Shown piece by piece: positions 1 through 11,186 of a stretch of DNA of 64,000 nucleotides (its first letter is position 1; each line of letters begins with the position of its first letter). Under the pieces are notes generated by a model. It was not told where the DNA came from. It saw only the letters and a program-made list of their open reading frames with translations, and did not search any database. Origin of the DNA: Paramarasmius palmivorus (Eukaryota; Basidiomycota; Agaricomycetes; Agaricales; Marasmiaceae); contig JAYKXP010000084.1 of NCBI GenBank assembly GCA_037176845.1, forward strand, positions 62,001-126,000, given 5' to 3'. A program made the position numbers and the translations under genes.

Positions 1-942
1 TACACAGAAAGAACAGTTTTCATCACTCTGAGCCATCGTCGAATCATCGATATCATCAAGGTTTTTAATACTCGTGAGACTCAGACAGACTTGCTAACAT
101 CACACATGCTTTCTAGTCGTCTGTGGGCTTGTTACATTGAATGAGGCCGCAATACTCTACATTACGACGGGTCTGTCAAGTCGTCAACCAGCCTTCCATC
201 TATGTTGCGGTGAGGTTCCTTGACTTCGAATCATGACCTCGAGTCCACGTCCACTCCGACAGTTAATAAAAGTTGTCCCAGTCATTGTCTGTCCACCTGT
301 ATATTCTCGCCATCGCGCTCAATGTCTTACTGAACTCTGGCCTCTTCTCCCATCTCCCACACTGACACAATGTCAAAACATCACCGATAAATCCCCTGCT
401 ATTACCGTCTCCACTCCCCGCTCCCATTCATCCTTTACATCTGCGGTGATAACTAGCTCCCGACTACTTTGGGCGCACACAAAAAAAAACATTTCGCATT
501 TCCCCAAGGCTATGCAATATACACACTCAGTACCCACATTGTATCCCGCAACATAACGTGCTTCTTTCCTTTGCAGCAGCTAGAAACTCCCGACCCTTGA
601 TTGATGTTTGCCAGTGTTGTATTCATTTGCCCTACGTACTGGGCTATAGCACCTCACCTCGATTTAAACGTGTTGATCGAAGGCGCTAGGCGTACAAGTG
701 TGGATATATGAGATATAACCTCCCATATAATCAAGTGTGTGTAAGTGTATGATCATCGTTGATTCTTCTATATTCGGCTTCACAAATTAGGGTTTATTAC
801 TATTACATGCATATTTTGTGAGAGCGGGTATTGATACAATTTGAAACGGTCACGGCAAGACTAGAAAGCGAGCAAGAAATCTGAAACAAGAACGTCGACG
901 ACTCGGGTGAAAGACATGGCACGGTAACAAACGAATAGAATA
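1..942. other. No gene recognised
   Basis: No reading frame here has recognisable protein content. The only frame above 100 codons (233-556, +) is low-complexity Ser/Pro/Thr-rich sequence without family resemblance and is probably chance. The right part is presumably the 3' flank of the reductase gene that ends at 943. Confidence 0.5.
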
Positions 943-2142
943 TCATGGTTTCGCTCTCGAGAGAACGAGCCAAAGCAATTGTAAAGCCCATTGCCGAGGT
1001 AGCAACTGTAACATCTTGATCAACGTCGTTGCACCACCAAGGCACATGTACCTAGGCGGCTTCTTCGCAAGTATCTTCTCCGAAACGCGTTGCGCAAACT
1101 CCATCGTGTCCATCGTGTTGTATTTCTTGGACTGGGATTGCATCATAACATGGGTAATGGCGTCGGAGAAGTTTTTGTATAGTGACTTCTCCGGCGCTTG
1201 ATAAGTCCCTTGGTTCTGTAAACATGCAAAATGTCAGAGTTTGCTTTGAGAAAAGAACCCCTATTTAGGGTGGTTGACAACAAGAAGCGGGAGAATCATC
1301 ATGTATCAGGAAGCATTGATTCTTGGGGGTCTTGGGGACCCCGGCGTTTGGAGAATCATAACACCGCAAACAGATGAATGTAAGGAGACAGGTATGGTTG
1401 TATAGTACGCGTATCAGGAACCGAAATCGAAGTGATCTGACGACTCACCTTGACAATATTACTGGTAACAGAACCAGGGTTGATCAACATGACATTAACC
1501 CCCAAGGGCTGGCATTCCATAGATAGCGTTTCGGTGTACGATCTTACAGCCGCTTTACTTGAACTGTATATCCCAGCGAAAGGGGTAGGAAGTTCGCTCC
1601 TGACAGAGCCGATGACGACGACGAGACCAATACGGCGTTCAGCCATTTGGGGTACGATGGTTTTGCATAGTCGCATTAGCCCGAATACGTTCGTGTCGTA
1701 GGTTCTTTGGGCATGTTCTATGGTGATGTCTAGTACGGGGCCTGTGGAACTGTCACTTGAGAATGAGCATGCTATGATAAAACACGCGTACGCACCTGTG
1801 CAATGCACACCGGCATTAGAAATGAGGATATCGATACGCCCAACTTGTCGGTACACTTCATCTACTGCGGCTTGAATGGACTCCTGCTCCGTGACGTCTA
1901 CTTGAAGATGTCGAATATTGGGACCCGTCACTGTAGTCATGGACTTTATGGAACGCGCCGTGGCGTACACTAGACAGCCCTTGTAAGCTAGGACCCTGGC
2001 TCTACCACCCGCGTCCGTAAAGAGAGGAGTAAGTCAAAACTCGACGTTCGAGCATAGAATAATACACTCACAATGCTGCGCCGATCCCCCCATCTGAGCA
2101 TCCTGTAATGAAGACGATCTTTTGAGCAGTCAAAGCTCCCAT
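943..2142 (-). CDS. Short-chain dehydrogenase/reductase, AYR1-like
   Basis: An NAD(P)-dependent classical SDR. The first exon starts at ATG 2142 and carries the nucleotide-binding glycine motif TGCSDGGIGAAL. Later exons contain the NAG motif (LISNAGVHCTG), a catalytic Ser region (VVIGSVRSE) and the active-site YSSSK, followed by the usual NPGSV segment. The last exon ends at 943 with a hydrophobic tail (QWALQLLWLVLSRAKP). The layout, with Y-x3-K near mid-protein and a C-terminal hydrophobic tail, is typical of fungal 1-acyldihydroxyacetone-phosphate reductase (Ayr1) homologues, which reduce acyl-DHAP in lipid synthesis at the ER and lipid droplets. At least three introns interrupt it, one of them just after the NAG motif. 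The exact substrate is inferred; assignment to SDR is secure, to Ayr1 only probable. Confidence 0.85.
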
Positions 2143-2611
2143 TTTCTGGGTGAAAAAGACGACGTGTTTGAGGTGAGGTAAGGGGACGGTTGATAGAAAT
2201 TTTTCTTGAGAATTTAAACAGGGCTTTTCAGGCACTCTTTATAGGCTAGTAGGAGATAGTGGTAAAGTGGTAACTGGACTGATACAGTAGTACGAGGGCC
2301 AAGATGAAGGATATATCGTAAAACAGTAACGAAAGATCTCCATGCAACATCGCGTCAACTACAGCCCACGTGGGCCGGCAACAAAAAGGGACCGATTTCC
2401 ACTTTTTACTGCAGATGCGGGACCCAAACAGCACCTCATGTCTGCTGAGCAGAGCCATTTTCCTGATCCTGTCGCATACCCGGACAGCTTTCTCAAATTC
2501 CCTAGGCATCTATCGTCCATTGACGTCGCCTCTTCGTGCCGAACTATTTTTCACGAGCAATGATTTGATTGCATCCATGCCTACATGTAAAACAGTCCTT
2601 AGAGTTCCCTG
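2143..2611. other. Intergenic, no gene seen
   Basis: This stretch lies between the start of the reductase and the stop of the ALKBH-type gene, both on the minus strand. Open frames here show no conserved content. It presumably holds the reductase promoter near 2143-2350. Confidence 0.5.
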
Positions 2612-3724
2612 TCATTCCTCCAAATCTAGACTATCACTGCCAACAACTTCCGCACCAGGAAGCAGCCACCGGAACGTAACACTTAGCCTTACCTTTCTAT
2701 CAATCCATGTCCCCGCATCATGATCTAATTTCCCCTTCGAGGATACGTAGTCCCTGATCCTGCGAGCGATCCCATGAGTCCATCTGTATCTAGCAAGTCT
2801 TCAGCGGGGCGGGAAGTGAGCCAGACAAAAAAGAACAAAAACGGACCTTGCTTCTCCAGTCATGACAATAACGGAACGCTCAGGAAGGTAAACGTCATGA
2901 CTGACAGGTTCTTTGAGCTCGCATGCAGGGATCGTGGGTCCTCCTCAACGTTCCGGCGACCATTGGCATCAACACATTCCTTCCCAGCCTCAGGCGGTGT
3001 TTCTTGTCGTACAAACTGCATGACACAGCCGCTCGAGAAACTGACGCCGATAATTCCATCCCCAAACCGCCGGAGAAGGTCAACATGTGGTGTTATGCCT
3101 TCCCCAGGGTGATAAAGATTGATGATAACTTGTCGCGCTCGGGTAGGCCTTTGGGGAAAAAGGAGGGTGTGAATACTTGGCGGTAGCGACGGAGATAGAA
3201 CTTTGGAGAGAGCAGTGAGTAAACCAGTGAGAGGTGGTGGAAGGCCAGATGTAATGACGCCATCCGCAGGGTTAGAAGACGAGCATGAAGATGGTGCACG
3301 CTCAAAAGCATAATCTGGTTTACATTCGGGGATGTGAAGTAACTGTCCAAACAAAACTTCACGACTGTTTCTGCAACTTCCGGCGGGATGAGCAGTGAGG
3401 GGTCGAAAAACAGACCAGGTATGGGTGGAGATGTGCGAGTAGCGGGAACCGACATGGCGATTTCCGCTAGTGGCGGTGATGATTTCGAGGCACCCACAGC
3501 AGACACATGCAGAGGTGAATCCAAATCGGACACTGATGAAAAGAGTGAGCTGGCAGAGTGTTCTCCTGATTCTATCGTGTCCACAGGTATGGAAATCTGA
3601 AGGTTTAACCGTTTTTTGACCTGTACAACTTCCGGATGATTGAGGAAAGAGATTCTGTAGATCTCTTCCGTTTCTGTGATTGTAACGGCGGCCCAGGCTC
3701 AACTAGTGAATCTTCGCTGACCAT
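2612..3724 (-). CDS. 2OG-Fe(II) dioxygenase, ALKBH family
   Basis: AlkB-type non-haem iron dioxygenase. Core motifs occur in order: INLYHPGEGITPHVDLL, supplying the iron-binding H-x-D; GIIGVSFSSGCVMQF; SHDVYLPERSVIVMTGEAR; then, after an intron, RYRWTHGIARRIRD with the distal iron-binding His; and RLSVTFR with the 2-oxoglutarate-binding arginines. It stops at 2612 (TGA). I take ATG 3724 as the start, with a short basic N-terminal exon; the first intron boundary is uncertain. Members of this family oxidatively demethylate nucleic acids or proteins, and the target here is unknown. Odd point: the N-terminal half (SPNVNQIMLL) and the core (ERAPSSCSSS) are in different frames, joined at the AAAA run at 3304-3307. 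One extra base would give a continuous MLFERAPS reading, so the gene is either frameshifted or the sequence has a homopolymer error. Confidence 0.8.
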
Positions 3725-3986
3725 GCCGCTAGTCGATTGATTAGAACATTTTCGCGGTCCAGATAAGAGAGTTACGAGTTGTCAAGTCCTAGAGCCAGGA
3801 TTATCTCGAGTTTCACCGTTGAGTGAGCAAAAGCAGGTGCAGATGGTGGTGAGGTGGCAGGCAGGAGGTCCGTGCGCGGGACCGGCTTCTTGGCGGCCCT
3901 TGATGCCGGTACTCACCGGTCTACCACCACTATGCATGTTTTTCACAGAAATTCCTCGGTTTTGTTCATTCTAGACCTCGATACCC

Positions 3987-4792
3987 ATGGCTGAAACTGG
4001 GCTGCAGCTTTATTTCTCTTCTCTTGACGAGGCCGATGTCTCTCATATATCTGGAAACGCTTCCAACAGAGTCAAGGCTTTTGTTGCCGACTTGAGCACA
4101 TTCTACGGTGTCAATATGTACCCTGAATTGAAGGCAACCTTCTGCGACTATATCATCCCTAGAATCAAGGTCACGGAAGTTTCCGTCTTGAAAAAGGCAG
4201 AGGAACCTATGAAGGTAGAAGGAAGAGTTGTTTGCAGTCTCACAGTGGAAGATGGTATGTTGTCCGCATCGCTGTTAAAGTTTTTAGCTTATCTTCTATT
4301 ATAGACATGGTAAATGCCGGAAAGAATATGCACGGAGGTTGTTCAGCCTTTCTCGTCGATATGTACGTATTTGACTACCGTGCCTGTCTGTTTTGTCTAA
4401 TACATCGCCGATCCTAGCTGCTCTACGCTGTCATTGTCAGCTCTTTCATTGGAAACAACCGGAAAGCCGCATTACATGGTTTCTCAGACCATAAATACCA
4501 TCTATCATTCTCCGGCAGGCCTGTGAGATCCCACACTACTCATCATTCTTTCACGTCTCAAGCTAATTCTGGTTCCAGAGGAGATGAACTTCGTATTGTC
4601 AATACTAGTTTGACATTGGGAGGCCGAGCTGCGTCCGCAAAGACGGAGGTACGTTACAATTAAAGCTACTTCCATCACCGCCTTATGCACGTTGTGTAGA
4701 TATGGAACGCTACGCATCATCGACTTGTTGTTTCTGGTACACATATCAAAATGCAAGCGTCGCCTGCGCCATCATCCAGGCCCAAGCTGTGA
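3987..4792 (+). CDS. Hotdog-fold thioesterase (PaaI/ACOT13-like), copy 1
   Basis: A small acyl-CoA thioesterase-like protein of about 190 residues in four or five exons. After an N-terminal helix region, the hotdog helix carries the family signature MHGGCSAFLVD, preceded by EDDMVNAGKN. The later strand motif GDELRIVNTSLTLGG and the ending THHRLVVSGTHIKM match the 4HBT fold. The introns have clean GT-AG boundaries, for example after GAT-G at 4253 and before AC-ATG at 4305. The start at 3987 is the first ATG and is followed by conserved sequence shared with the downstream paralogue. Family members hydrolyse medium- to long-chain acyl-CoA as dimers or tetramers; the substrate cannot be told. It lies head-to-tail with a second copy less than 300 bp downstream, so the pair arose by tandem duplication. 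Confidence 0.85.
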
Positions 4793-5078
4793 TTCGAGTC
4801 AATCATCCCTGTAATGTATCACTAGAGATTGCCTAGAGTCCAAAAGGTCGTAATTGCTGTAACTAAACTAATTTGATAGGATTGGGAATGCTGCATGCAA
4901 GCTGTGAGGACAAGTGACTTAGATTCTCAGGTCACCGGGAGCCGAAGCCCGAAGCGAAGAAGGCAAGGTGCTAGTTGAGTGATCCATCGAAGACGGGTGT
5001 TACGCTTTCCTCGCCACCACTTTTATTCATCACTCGCCGTCTTCCTCGACCCGTAGAGATAAAGTAACATCCGCCCAG

Positions 5079-5889
5079 ATGATTTCATCCCGCTCAGACA
5101 TATCTCGTATCAGCGGAAATGCATCTGATCATGTCAAAGCTTTCTTGGCGGATCCTACCACCCTCGAAGACGTATCCGGCCAGAGTCAGCTCGTGAGAGG
5201 GTTTGGATACGATATCATATCACGGATGGTGGTTACAGAAGTGTCGTTAAACAAAAAGCAGGATGAACCTTTGAGAGAGGAAGGAAGAGTCGTAATCAAA
5301 ATGAAAGTCGAGCAAGGTACGTCCTCACACCAACACCGACTAGGTACCACTTAGACTCTCAACTGACTACGGTGCGGTGCGCTTCAGACATGGTTCATGG
5401 TGGGATTACACGTGCATGGGGGTTGCTCAGCATTCATAATAGACACGTCTGTACCTTCAACTTTATCTAGGGGCCCATCTTGATTGATTCGAGCGTTGAA
5501 TTTCAGGTGCACAACACTTGCCATGACAGCACTGACACTTGGCACCATAGGTACCAAAGTGGTCAACGTCTCCCTGGCGCTCAACATTGCCTATCATGCC
5601 CCTGCAGGATTGTTGCTATCATGATTCCTCTGTGACGGATCGGCTTTTACTTATGTACTTTCATCTCAGGGGAGAAGATTTGCGTATTGTGAGCACTACG
5701 CTCACCGTCGGCGGTCGGGCGTTTTCAGCGCGAACCGAGGTATGCACTTTGCGGTGTTCCATCTTGATTCGTGTTTGCTCACCTCACCTGTCGCCCTGTC
5801 AGATGTGGAGCGAGACGCATCATAGGCTTGTCGCCTCAGGTGTTCATATCAAGTTGACCCCATCAACACCAGGAGTTCCAAAACTTTAG
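5079..5889 (+). CDS. Hotdog-fold thioesterase, copy 2, apparent frameshift
   Basis: Tandem paralogue of the gene at 3987, with the same exon pattern. The N-terminal exon shares RISGNASDHVKAFLADPTT, and the last exons share GEDLRIVSTTLTVGGRAF and THHRLVASGVHIKL. The signature HGGCSAFIIDT is present near 5415-5450 but in a different frame from the start of its exon (DMVHGG). The first copy has 26 bases between the splice site and the HGG codons, while this copy has 25. A single base therefore seems to be missing between about 5393 and 5418. It is either a recent pseudogene or intact with a sequencing error. No alternative AG acceptor that I can see restores the frame. Confidence 0.75.
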
Positions 5890-5970
5890 AGATACTCATT
5901 ATGGGCAAGCTTAAACTCGAAATCGTATGTACAAGTCATCTTGATACAACACGACAGCATGAACCATACT

Positions 5971-8326
5971 TTAACTGTACACTCGTCCCTCATTGACGTC
6001 CTCACCTTCCTCATGCCGGACCCTCATGTCTTCAGCCCAAGCAACTGCATCTCGGCGTCCTTTCGGAACATCGACGCCAATCCATATGACAAGTGATGCG
6101 CACACACAAAGCGCGAATAAGAATGGGAACCCCATCCAGTTGCACTCCACTCTTGTCGATGATGGCTTGAATAACATTCGGACCGATCATTGATGATGCT
6201 CTATTAGATAGGCCGAATAATCCGAAAAACTGTCAATAGTTACATTCGCGGGATGAGTGGGGTCTTCGTAAAAGTTATGAGACAGTTTTTCTTACCATAT
6301 TGTCAAAACCAGGTGGCGTCAATTCGGCCATCATGGTTTGACTAAACGCGTAGTATGGCGCTTGAAAGATACCGAAAACGACGTTGTAGAACCTGGTGTG
6401 GGTAAATAATGGTTGTCAAGTTGTCGTGAGGGATGGGATTGTGGCGCCTACCAGAACTCCCAGGCATTGTGGAAACTGATGAAGAATGAAAACAGGTAAG
6501 GCTCGTGAGACACAGAACGACAATCGGCGGATCGCACCCTATAACATCTGTCCATATCCCAATCATACCCCAAAGCGGGATAAGGATAGTGACCACGTTT
6601 GTCACCACAAACTGCGCTAAAGGTAAACCAAATCATTCACAGAATGATGGGTGGTAGCGTACCATCTTCTTGGTGCTAATCTTCCAGTACCTCTGGATAT
6701 ACCAGAACCCCAAGGTGCTCATTGTCGAAGTGATGGCTTGAGATAAGCCGAGGTAGGTGTTCTTCAGGAAACTGAAGGAGAATTTATCGTTTTGGCATAT
6801 CGAAACGAGGGTGCCTGTCGTGTTGAGGCCCTTTTGGGATTCGGAATCGTTAGTCACGTCGTTCATGTCCAGACGGAGAAGCCTTCTTTACATACATCTG
6901 CTAGAAGGAAGAACGCAAATAGGTATATGAAAGTGTATGGCAATCTCTTGTATTGCTTGAGCGCTTCCCAAATCTAGTAACAGGTATCATCAGCTGAGTA
7001 GCCTTAGACATAGGGCTGGGGTATAGATTAACCTGTTTCCAACCGATTGTCAAGTAGTGTTCGCCTTTTGGGACCGCCGGCCCTGGGCGTGGTTGTTGGA
7101 AAATAACTATACAAACAAACCGTGTCAATCACCAGTAATACTTCGAAGATCAAGGTACGAACACCACCAGATGCCGACAATCACCCAGTACGCATTGGTC
7201 CTTGAAATTTGGGAGGTTGAGCCGGTTTTCACAGACGTGTAACGTTAGTGACTCACAGAACAATCACGTAGTTGTCGACAAGGGGATTATCAACCAAAGG
7301 AAGCAGAAGTGATAGATTTAGACAAAGCGTAATGATATAACCAATATTGCTGTGGGTCTGACGAAAGATTAGGATTAGATCGTACCCAAACACTCACGAA
7401 GAGACTCACAGTACTGATGTTACTAATCCTATTCTTCTCAAGACTTTCTTCTCGTTCATATTCCTCGCGTGTCGTGAGACCAGCATCGTATTGCTCTCGT
7501 AACTTGCGAGCATGGGCCGTGTTCCGTGCTAGTCGAGGAAAGAGTGCGGCGTAGAAAACGAGGGTCGCGCCGTATGAGATGAACCCAACCATGTAGAGGG
7601 CCATAGCAACTCCCCATCGTGATGGGCTGGTGAGTGTCATACTTGCGAACTGTGCCCCCCAACAGACACAGGTAATTACCAATAATAGCCATCGACCGAA
7701 TGTACCGTAGTCTGCAGCAGGAACCGATAGTTGTGAAGATCAAGGTCATGATCTACATAGGGGATCTTCATATGAACGATGCAAAGAACCAAATAACGGA
7801 CTGGACTGACCGCAAAACAGACTCCATTCGCAATAAGAACAACACTGGAGACCGCTTTGGTACCTCCAGCCCATGGGACGACACATTGGCCCGAGGAACC
7901 TTCACCAGAGCAAGAGGATCCTGGGCCTCTGACTGGGTCGAAGCCCGCTGCATTTGCCAAGGATTGGAAGAGTGTCATTGAGTATCCGTTTGGCCCAACT
8001 CCCTGATTCAACATGTTCAGTCTTCATTCGTGTAGGTAGATTAGCTTTACATTATCTCCATTGTAGTATACTGAAAAGTATATGAGTAACTCAACCCAGG
8101 TGGAACTGCAGACACACGCACGATAATAACTCCATAGCTCCCTTCTCGTTACCACAGGTTCGTCTTTACTGATAGACGATACGAATGCGATACCTCCTTT
8201 CCGTTTCCGAGCCAGCTCTTTATCTATCACCTCGATAGAGCTACTCTTCGCAATATCATCCATCCCGTGTTTTGCATCTGGATCAGCTGGAACGACAGGG
8301 ATTTCAGGCGCAGGGAGTCTTGACAT
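5971..8326 (-). CDS. Atg22-like vacuolar transporter
   Basis: A many-intron gene encoding a multi-pass membrane protein of the Atg22 branch of the MFS. Atg22 in yeast exports amino acids from the vacuole after autophagic breakdown. Evidence, in reading order: a charged N-terminus from ATG 8326 (the TTG at 8335 is not a likely start); RRELWSYYRACVCSSTWV leading into the first membrane segment; the lumenal block NGYSMTLFQSLANAAGFD with Cys-rich GSSCSGEGSSGQCVVPW; the transmembrane stretch SSVVLIANGVCFAVSP; MALYMVGFISYGATLVFYAA; the loop ARNTAHARKLREQYDAG with EEYEREESLEKNRISN; and a C-terminal VPKGRRDAVAWAEDMR ending at 5971. The lumenal cysteine-rich loop and the REQYDAG loop are typical of basidiomycete Atg22 homologues. 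It is transcribed divergently from the amidase gene at 8726. Confidence 0.82.
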
Positions 8327-8725
8327 CTTCAGCAATGGAGATTGGAGAGCCTTGCAAAGGGGTCTTCATGGCCCTGTGATAGTGTTCCGAATATAAATCA
8401 CCTTCGTGCATATGGGCCCTGAGCCGAAACGAAACGAGGAAGGCCAGCTGAACTGATAAGAGCGATAATTCGCACGGTCCTCCTCGTCGGCCACGACGAC
8501 CAACACAGTTGTCTCTATGGCATGGTCCTTATGCAGTTCTCAGAGCTGAAAGGTAATCGAGGTGAGTTCTTGGATTTATTCCCCCTGGTACTTCTTAAAT
8601 GACCGCTATTAGTAGGTTCCAAGATACTCGTATCCTTCGTCATGTGAACCGATACATATTCGAACAGGGCCCGGGGCGATAACTGGGCATTCTCCTACAC
8701 TTCGGATTACAGGCAGTTCAGGATA
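8327..8725. other. Divergent promoter region
   Basis: About 400 bp between two divergent starts (the Atg22-like gene on the minus strand and the amidase on the plus strand). No conserved reading frame is visible. It should contain both promoters, but I could not pick out a convincing TATA element. Confidence 0.45.
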
Positions 8726-10795
8726 ATGCGGTTGCTTTGGACTCCGATATTGCCTATTCTCTTTGCCGCCCTTCCTGTCATTTCGCTGGATATCATCGAA
8801 ACGAACATTCACGGGAGCATAGCGAAGATAGCACATACGCTCTACTTCATTCAAGGTTATAGGGTTGCATCCTTCACAACAGCAGTAAAATCACCTCCTA
8901 CGCCATATGGGCTTATTACATCGGTTCCTGTCAAGGAAGCGGTCGTCACAGCACAACTTTTGTCGGATATCATCGCAGACTATACAGCAATCGACGACGT
9001 GTGGTCTAAACCATTCCTACAGAGTTTAATTTTGTCGGCTGATGCACCTATAACGAATGATATTGTGATAGACAGCTCAGCATTCGACTGGATGGAAGGG
9101 CACGGGGTCCAAGTGCTCTTCGTCGATGGAGCGTTTTCAGCCCGCGGGGGTCATGTACAGATAGTATCCGTGACAGAAAATCTGCCTGCGGGACCGTATG
9201 CATATTCGATGGAATCTGGTACACTCGCAATCCACAATGTCTATCGCCTCTACCCAGACGAGTACGATGCCTTCATGGTCGGTTGCATTCCGGATCCGTC
9301 TGGTCATGGGTGGATCCCAACCAAGTTCACCTTTCCCGCTGTGTCAGATGAAAGCCAAATCCAGTACTTGCCGGTTCCATCACGCCTCCCCCATTTCTCC
9401 GGCTTTGGAACAGGCTCGCCGTTTTCTACTGGTCCTCTTGCCGGAAAACGTGTTGCAATCAAGGATATCTTTGATATGCGCGGTCTTCCAACAAGTGCCG
9501 GATCTCTAGCTTATCTGGAGATGACAAGTGGCACAACCTTCGAGACCTCAGTCGCCGTTCAAAAGCTCATCACGCTAGGCGTAGTGCCTATAGGCAAAAC
9601 GCGCACCTCCCAGTTCGCTCATGGCGCAAGTCCATGGGAATTCCATGATTTCTCTTATTCATGGAATCCCAGAGGCGATGGTTTTCTCACTGCAGTCGCC
9701 TCAAGCTCTGGAAGTGCTTGTGCCATTGCGGGGTACGATTGGTTGGACCTCGCAGTGGGAAGCGATACGAGAGGGAGCGTTAGAAAGCCCGCCTCCATGG
9801 TAGGGGTGTATGGAATACGCCCTTCGTTTGGTGCAATAAGCTTGGAAGGTGTTGTTCCACTTTCCGAGCATATGGATACTGTCGGAATCTTTGCTAGAGA
9901 TCCCAAATTGTTTGTTGAAGTGACGAATCAGTGGTCAGCTTGTTCTACCTTCTCGACCTGGCACCATGACTCAATCCGCCACAGGTACCAAGACTCCCCT
10001 GTTTCTTTAGGTGATGCATTCACCCAACTTCCAAGACGTATCCTTTTTCCGAAGGACCACTTCCCGGTCAAATCGGCCGAGGCACAATTGGTTTATGAGA
10101 CCTTCCTAGAGAAGATGGTGAACGAGCTAAATCTCGCCATAGACCCCATCAACATCACCGAGATAGTCTCACCAGAATTCCCGAATGAACAGTTCCCTAT
10201 GTTTCAGGCAAGTTCCAACCGGTTGAGCGAGTACCATTCCTGGGTCAAAACAGGCGAACCTCTGATGAGGTGGTACAAAAGTCAATTCGGACGAGATCCC
10301 TACCTGGATCCTATGCCGCGAATCATGTTCGCCCGAGCAATGGGCCACTCGGAGGAAGATTATCATCAGGCCGTCGCCTACAAGGAGCGCTTTACGACCT
10401 ACATGAGCAGCGCTTTCTTCGGATCCAGCACCAAGTCCTGCTCTGAATCCATCTTCGTATATGATGCTGGCACCGGTGGCTCTCCATCTTATCGAGTGGA
10501 GGATTTCAATTCTCTAGATGGTGCCAGCGAAGTCACACTCGTGAGGCCTGGCAAAGACGCCAAGCTGTCAGAGAATCTACATTATCTAGCGTCGATGGCA
10601 AGTCTAGTCGATGTCACCGTGCCTATTGGACAGGCGTCTTATTTCAGTCCAGTGACCAGGCGAAGGGAAGTAATACCAGTCACTATCCAGCTGGTGACGC
10701 GACGCGGATGCGATGCTGTAATAATGCAGCTTGTCAGGTTTCTGGCGGAGAAGGGGATCTTGAAGCCCGTAAAGACGGGCTCTGCACTGTTGTAG
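8726..10795 (+). CDS. Secreted amidase-signature hydrolase
   Basis: A single-exon gene encoding 689 residues, unusual here because nearly every neighbour is intron-rich. The N-terminus (MRLLWTPILPILFAALPVIS) is a signal peptide, so secretion is predicted. After a roughly 220-residue N-terminal domain, the amidase signature domain begins: GKRVAIKDIFDMRG holds the catalytic Lys near residue 246, AVASSSGSACAIAG the cis-Ser region near 327, and GSDTRGSVRKPASM the nucleophilic Ser near 351. This gives a complete Ser-cisSer-Lys triad. These enzymes hydrolyse amide bonds; the substrate is not predictable. Similar fungal proteins are often mislabelled as glutamyl-tRNA amidotransferase subunit A, but the signal peptide argues against that role. 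The frame is intact. Confidence 0.88.
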   Translation: MRLLWTPILPILFAALPVISLDIIETNIHGSIAKIAHTLYFIQGYRVASFTTAVKSPPTPYGLITSVPVKEAVVTAQLLSDIIADYTAIDDVWSKPFLQSLILSADAPITNDIVIDSSAFDWMEGHGVQVLFVDGAFSARGGHVQIVSVTENLPAGPYAYSMESGTLAIHNVYRLYPDEYDAFMVGCIPDPSGHGWIPTKFTFPAVSDESQIQYLPVPSRLPHFSGFGTGSPFSTGPLAGKRVAIKDIFDMRGLPTSAGSLAYLEMTSGTTFETSVAVQKLITLGVVPIGKTRTSQFAHGASPWEFHDFSYSWNPRGDGFLTAVASSSGSACAIAGYDWLDLAVGSDTRGSVRKPASMVGVYGIRPSFGAISLEGVVPLSEHMDTVGIFARDPKLFVEVTNQWSACSTFSTWHHDSIRHRYQDSPVSLGDAFTQLPRRILFPKDHFPVKSAEAQLVYETFLEKMVNELNLAIDPINITEIVSPEFPNEQFPMFQASSNRLSEYHSWVKTGEPLMRWYKSQFGRDPYLDPMPRIMFARAMGHSEEDYHQAVAYKERFTTYMSSAFFGSSTKSCSESIFVYDAGTGGSPSYRVEDFNSLDGASEVTLVRPGKDAKLSENLHYLASMASLVDVTVPIGQASYFSPVTRRREVIPVTIQLVTRRGCDAVIMQLVRFLAEKGILKPVKTGSALL

Positions 10796-11186
10796 TGCTA
10801 TTCTTGTACGGCACATCACATTCCCCAAATAAAGTATGTATATACAACAATGAGACACGCTTGAAAATGGTGCACGACTGCAAATAACGAAAACAGAAAA
10901 TTGAGTATGAGAAAAACGATACAAAGTGAACGTGATTGGCAAGGATCCAGGAGAAGAAACGACCTCAAAAGTACCAAGGAATGAATGATGTGGATATCGG
11001 AGAGAAAAAAGCGAGTATCTAAAGGAAAGACTGTCCCGAGTACACGTCCCAGGTGGTAATGCAGAGATACACCGAAGCAGAGCAGATTGATAAAACGAGA
11101 TGTAAGGTAAAGAGAAAATAAAGACTTGAGATAATTTTTGTTGTACAGTTTGTACAGAGGAACGAGTTAAAAAATGTCCAGTGTGA
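10796..11186. other. Tail-to-tail intergenic region
   Basis: About 390 bp of A-rich sequence between the convergent amidase and Boi-like genes. It presumably holds both 3' UTRs and polyadenylation signals (for example aataaa near 10828 on the plus strand). No gene is seen. Confidence 0.5.
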
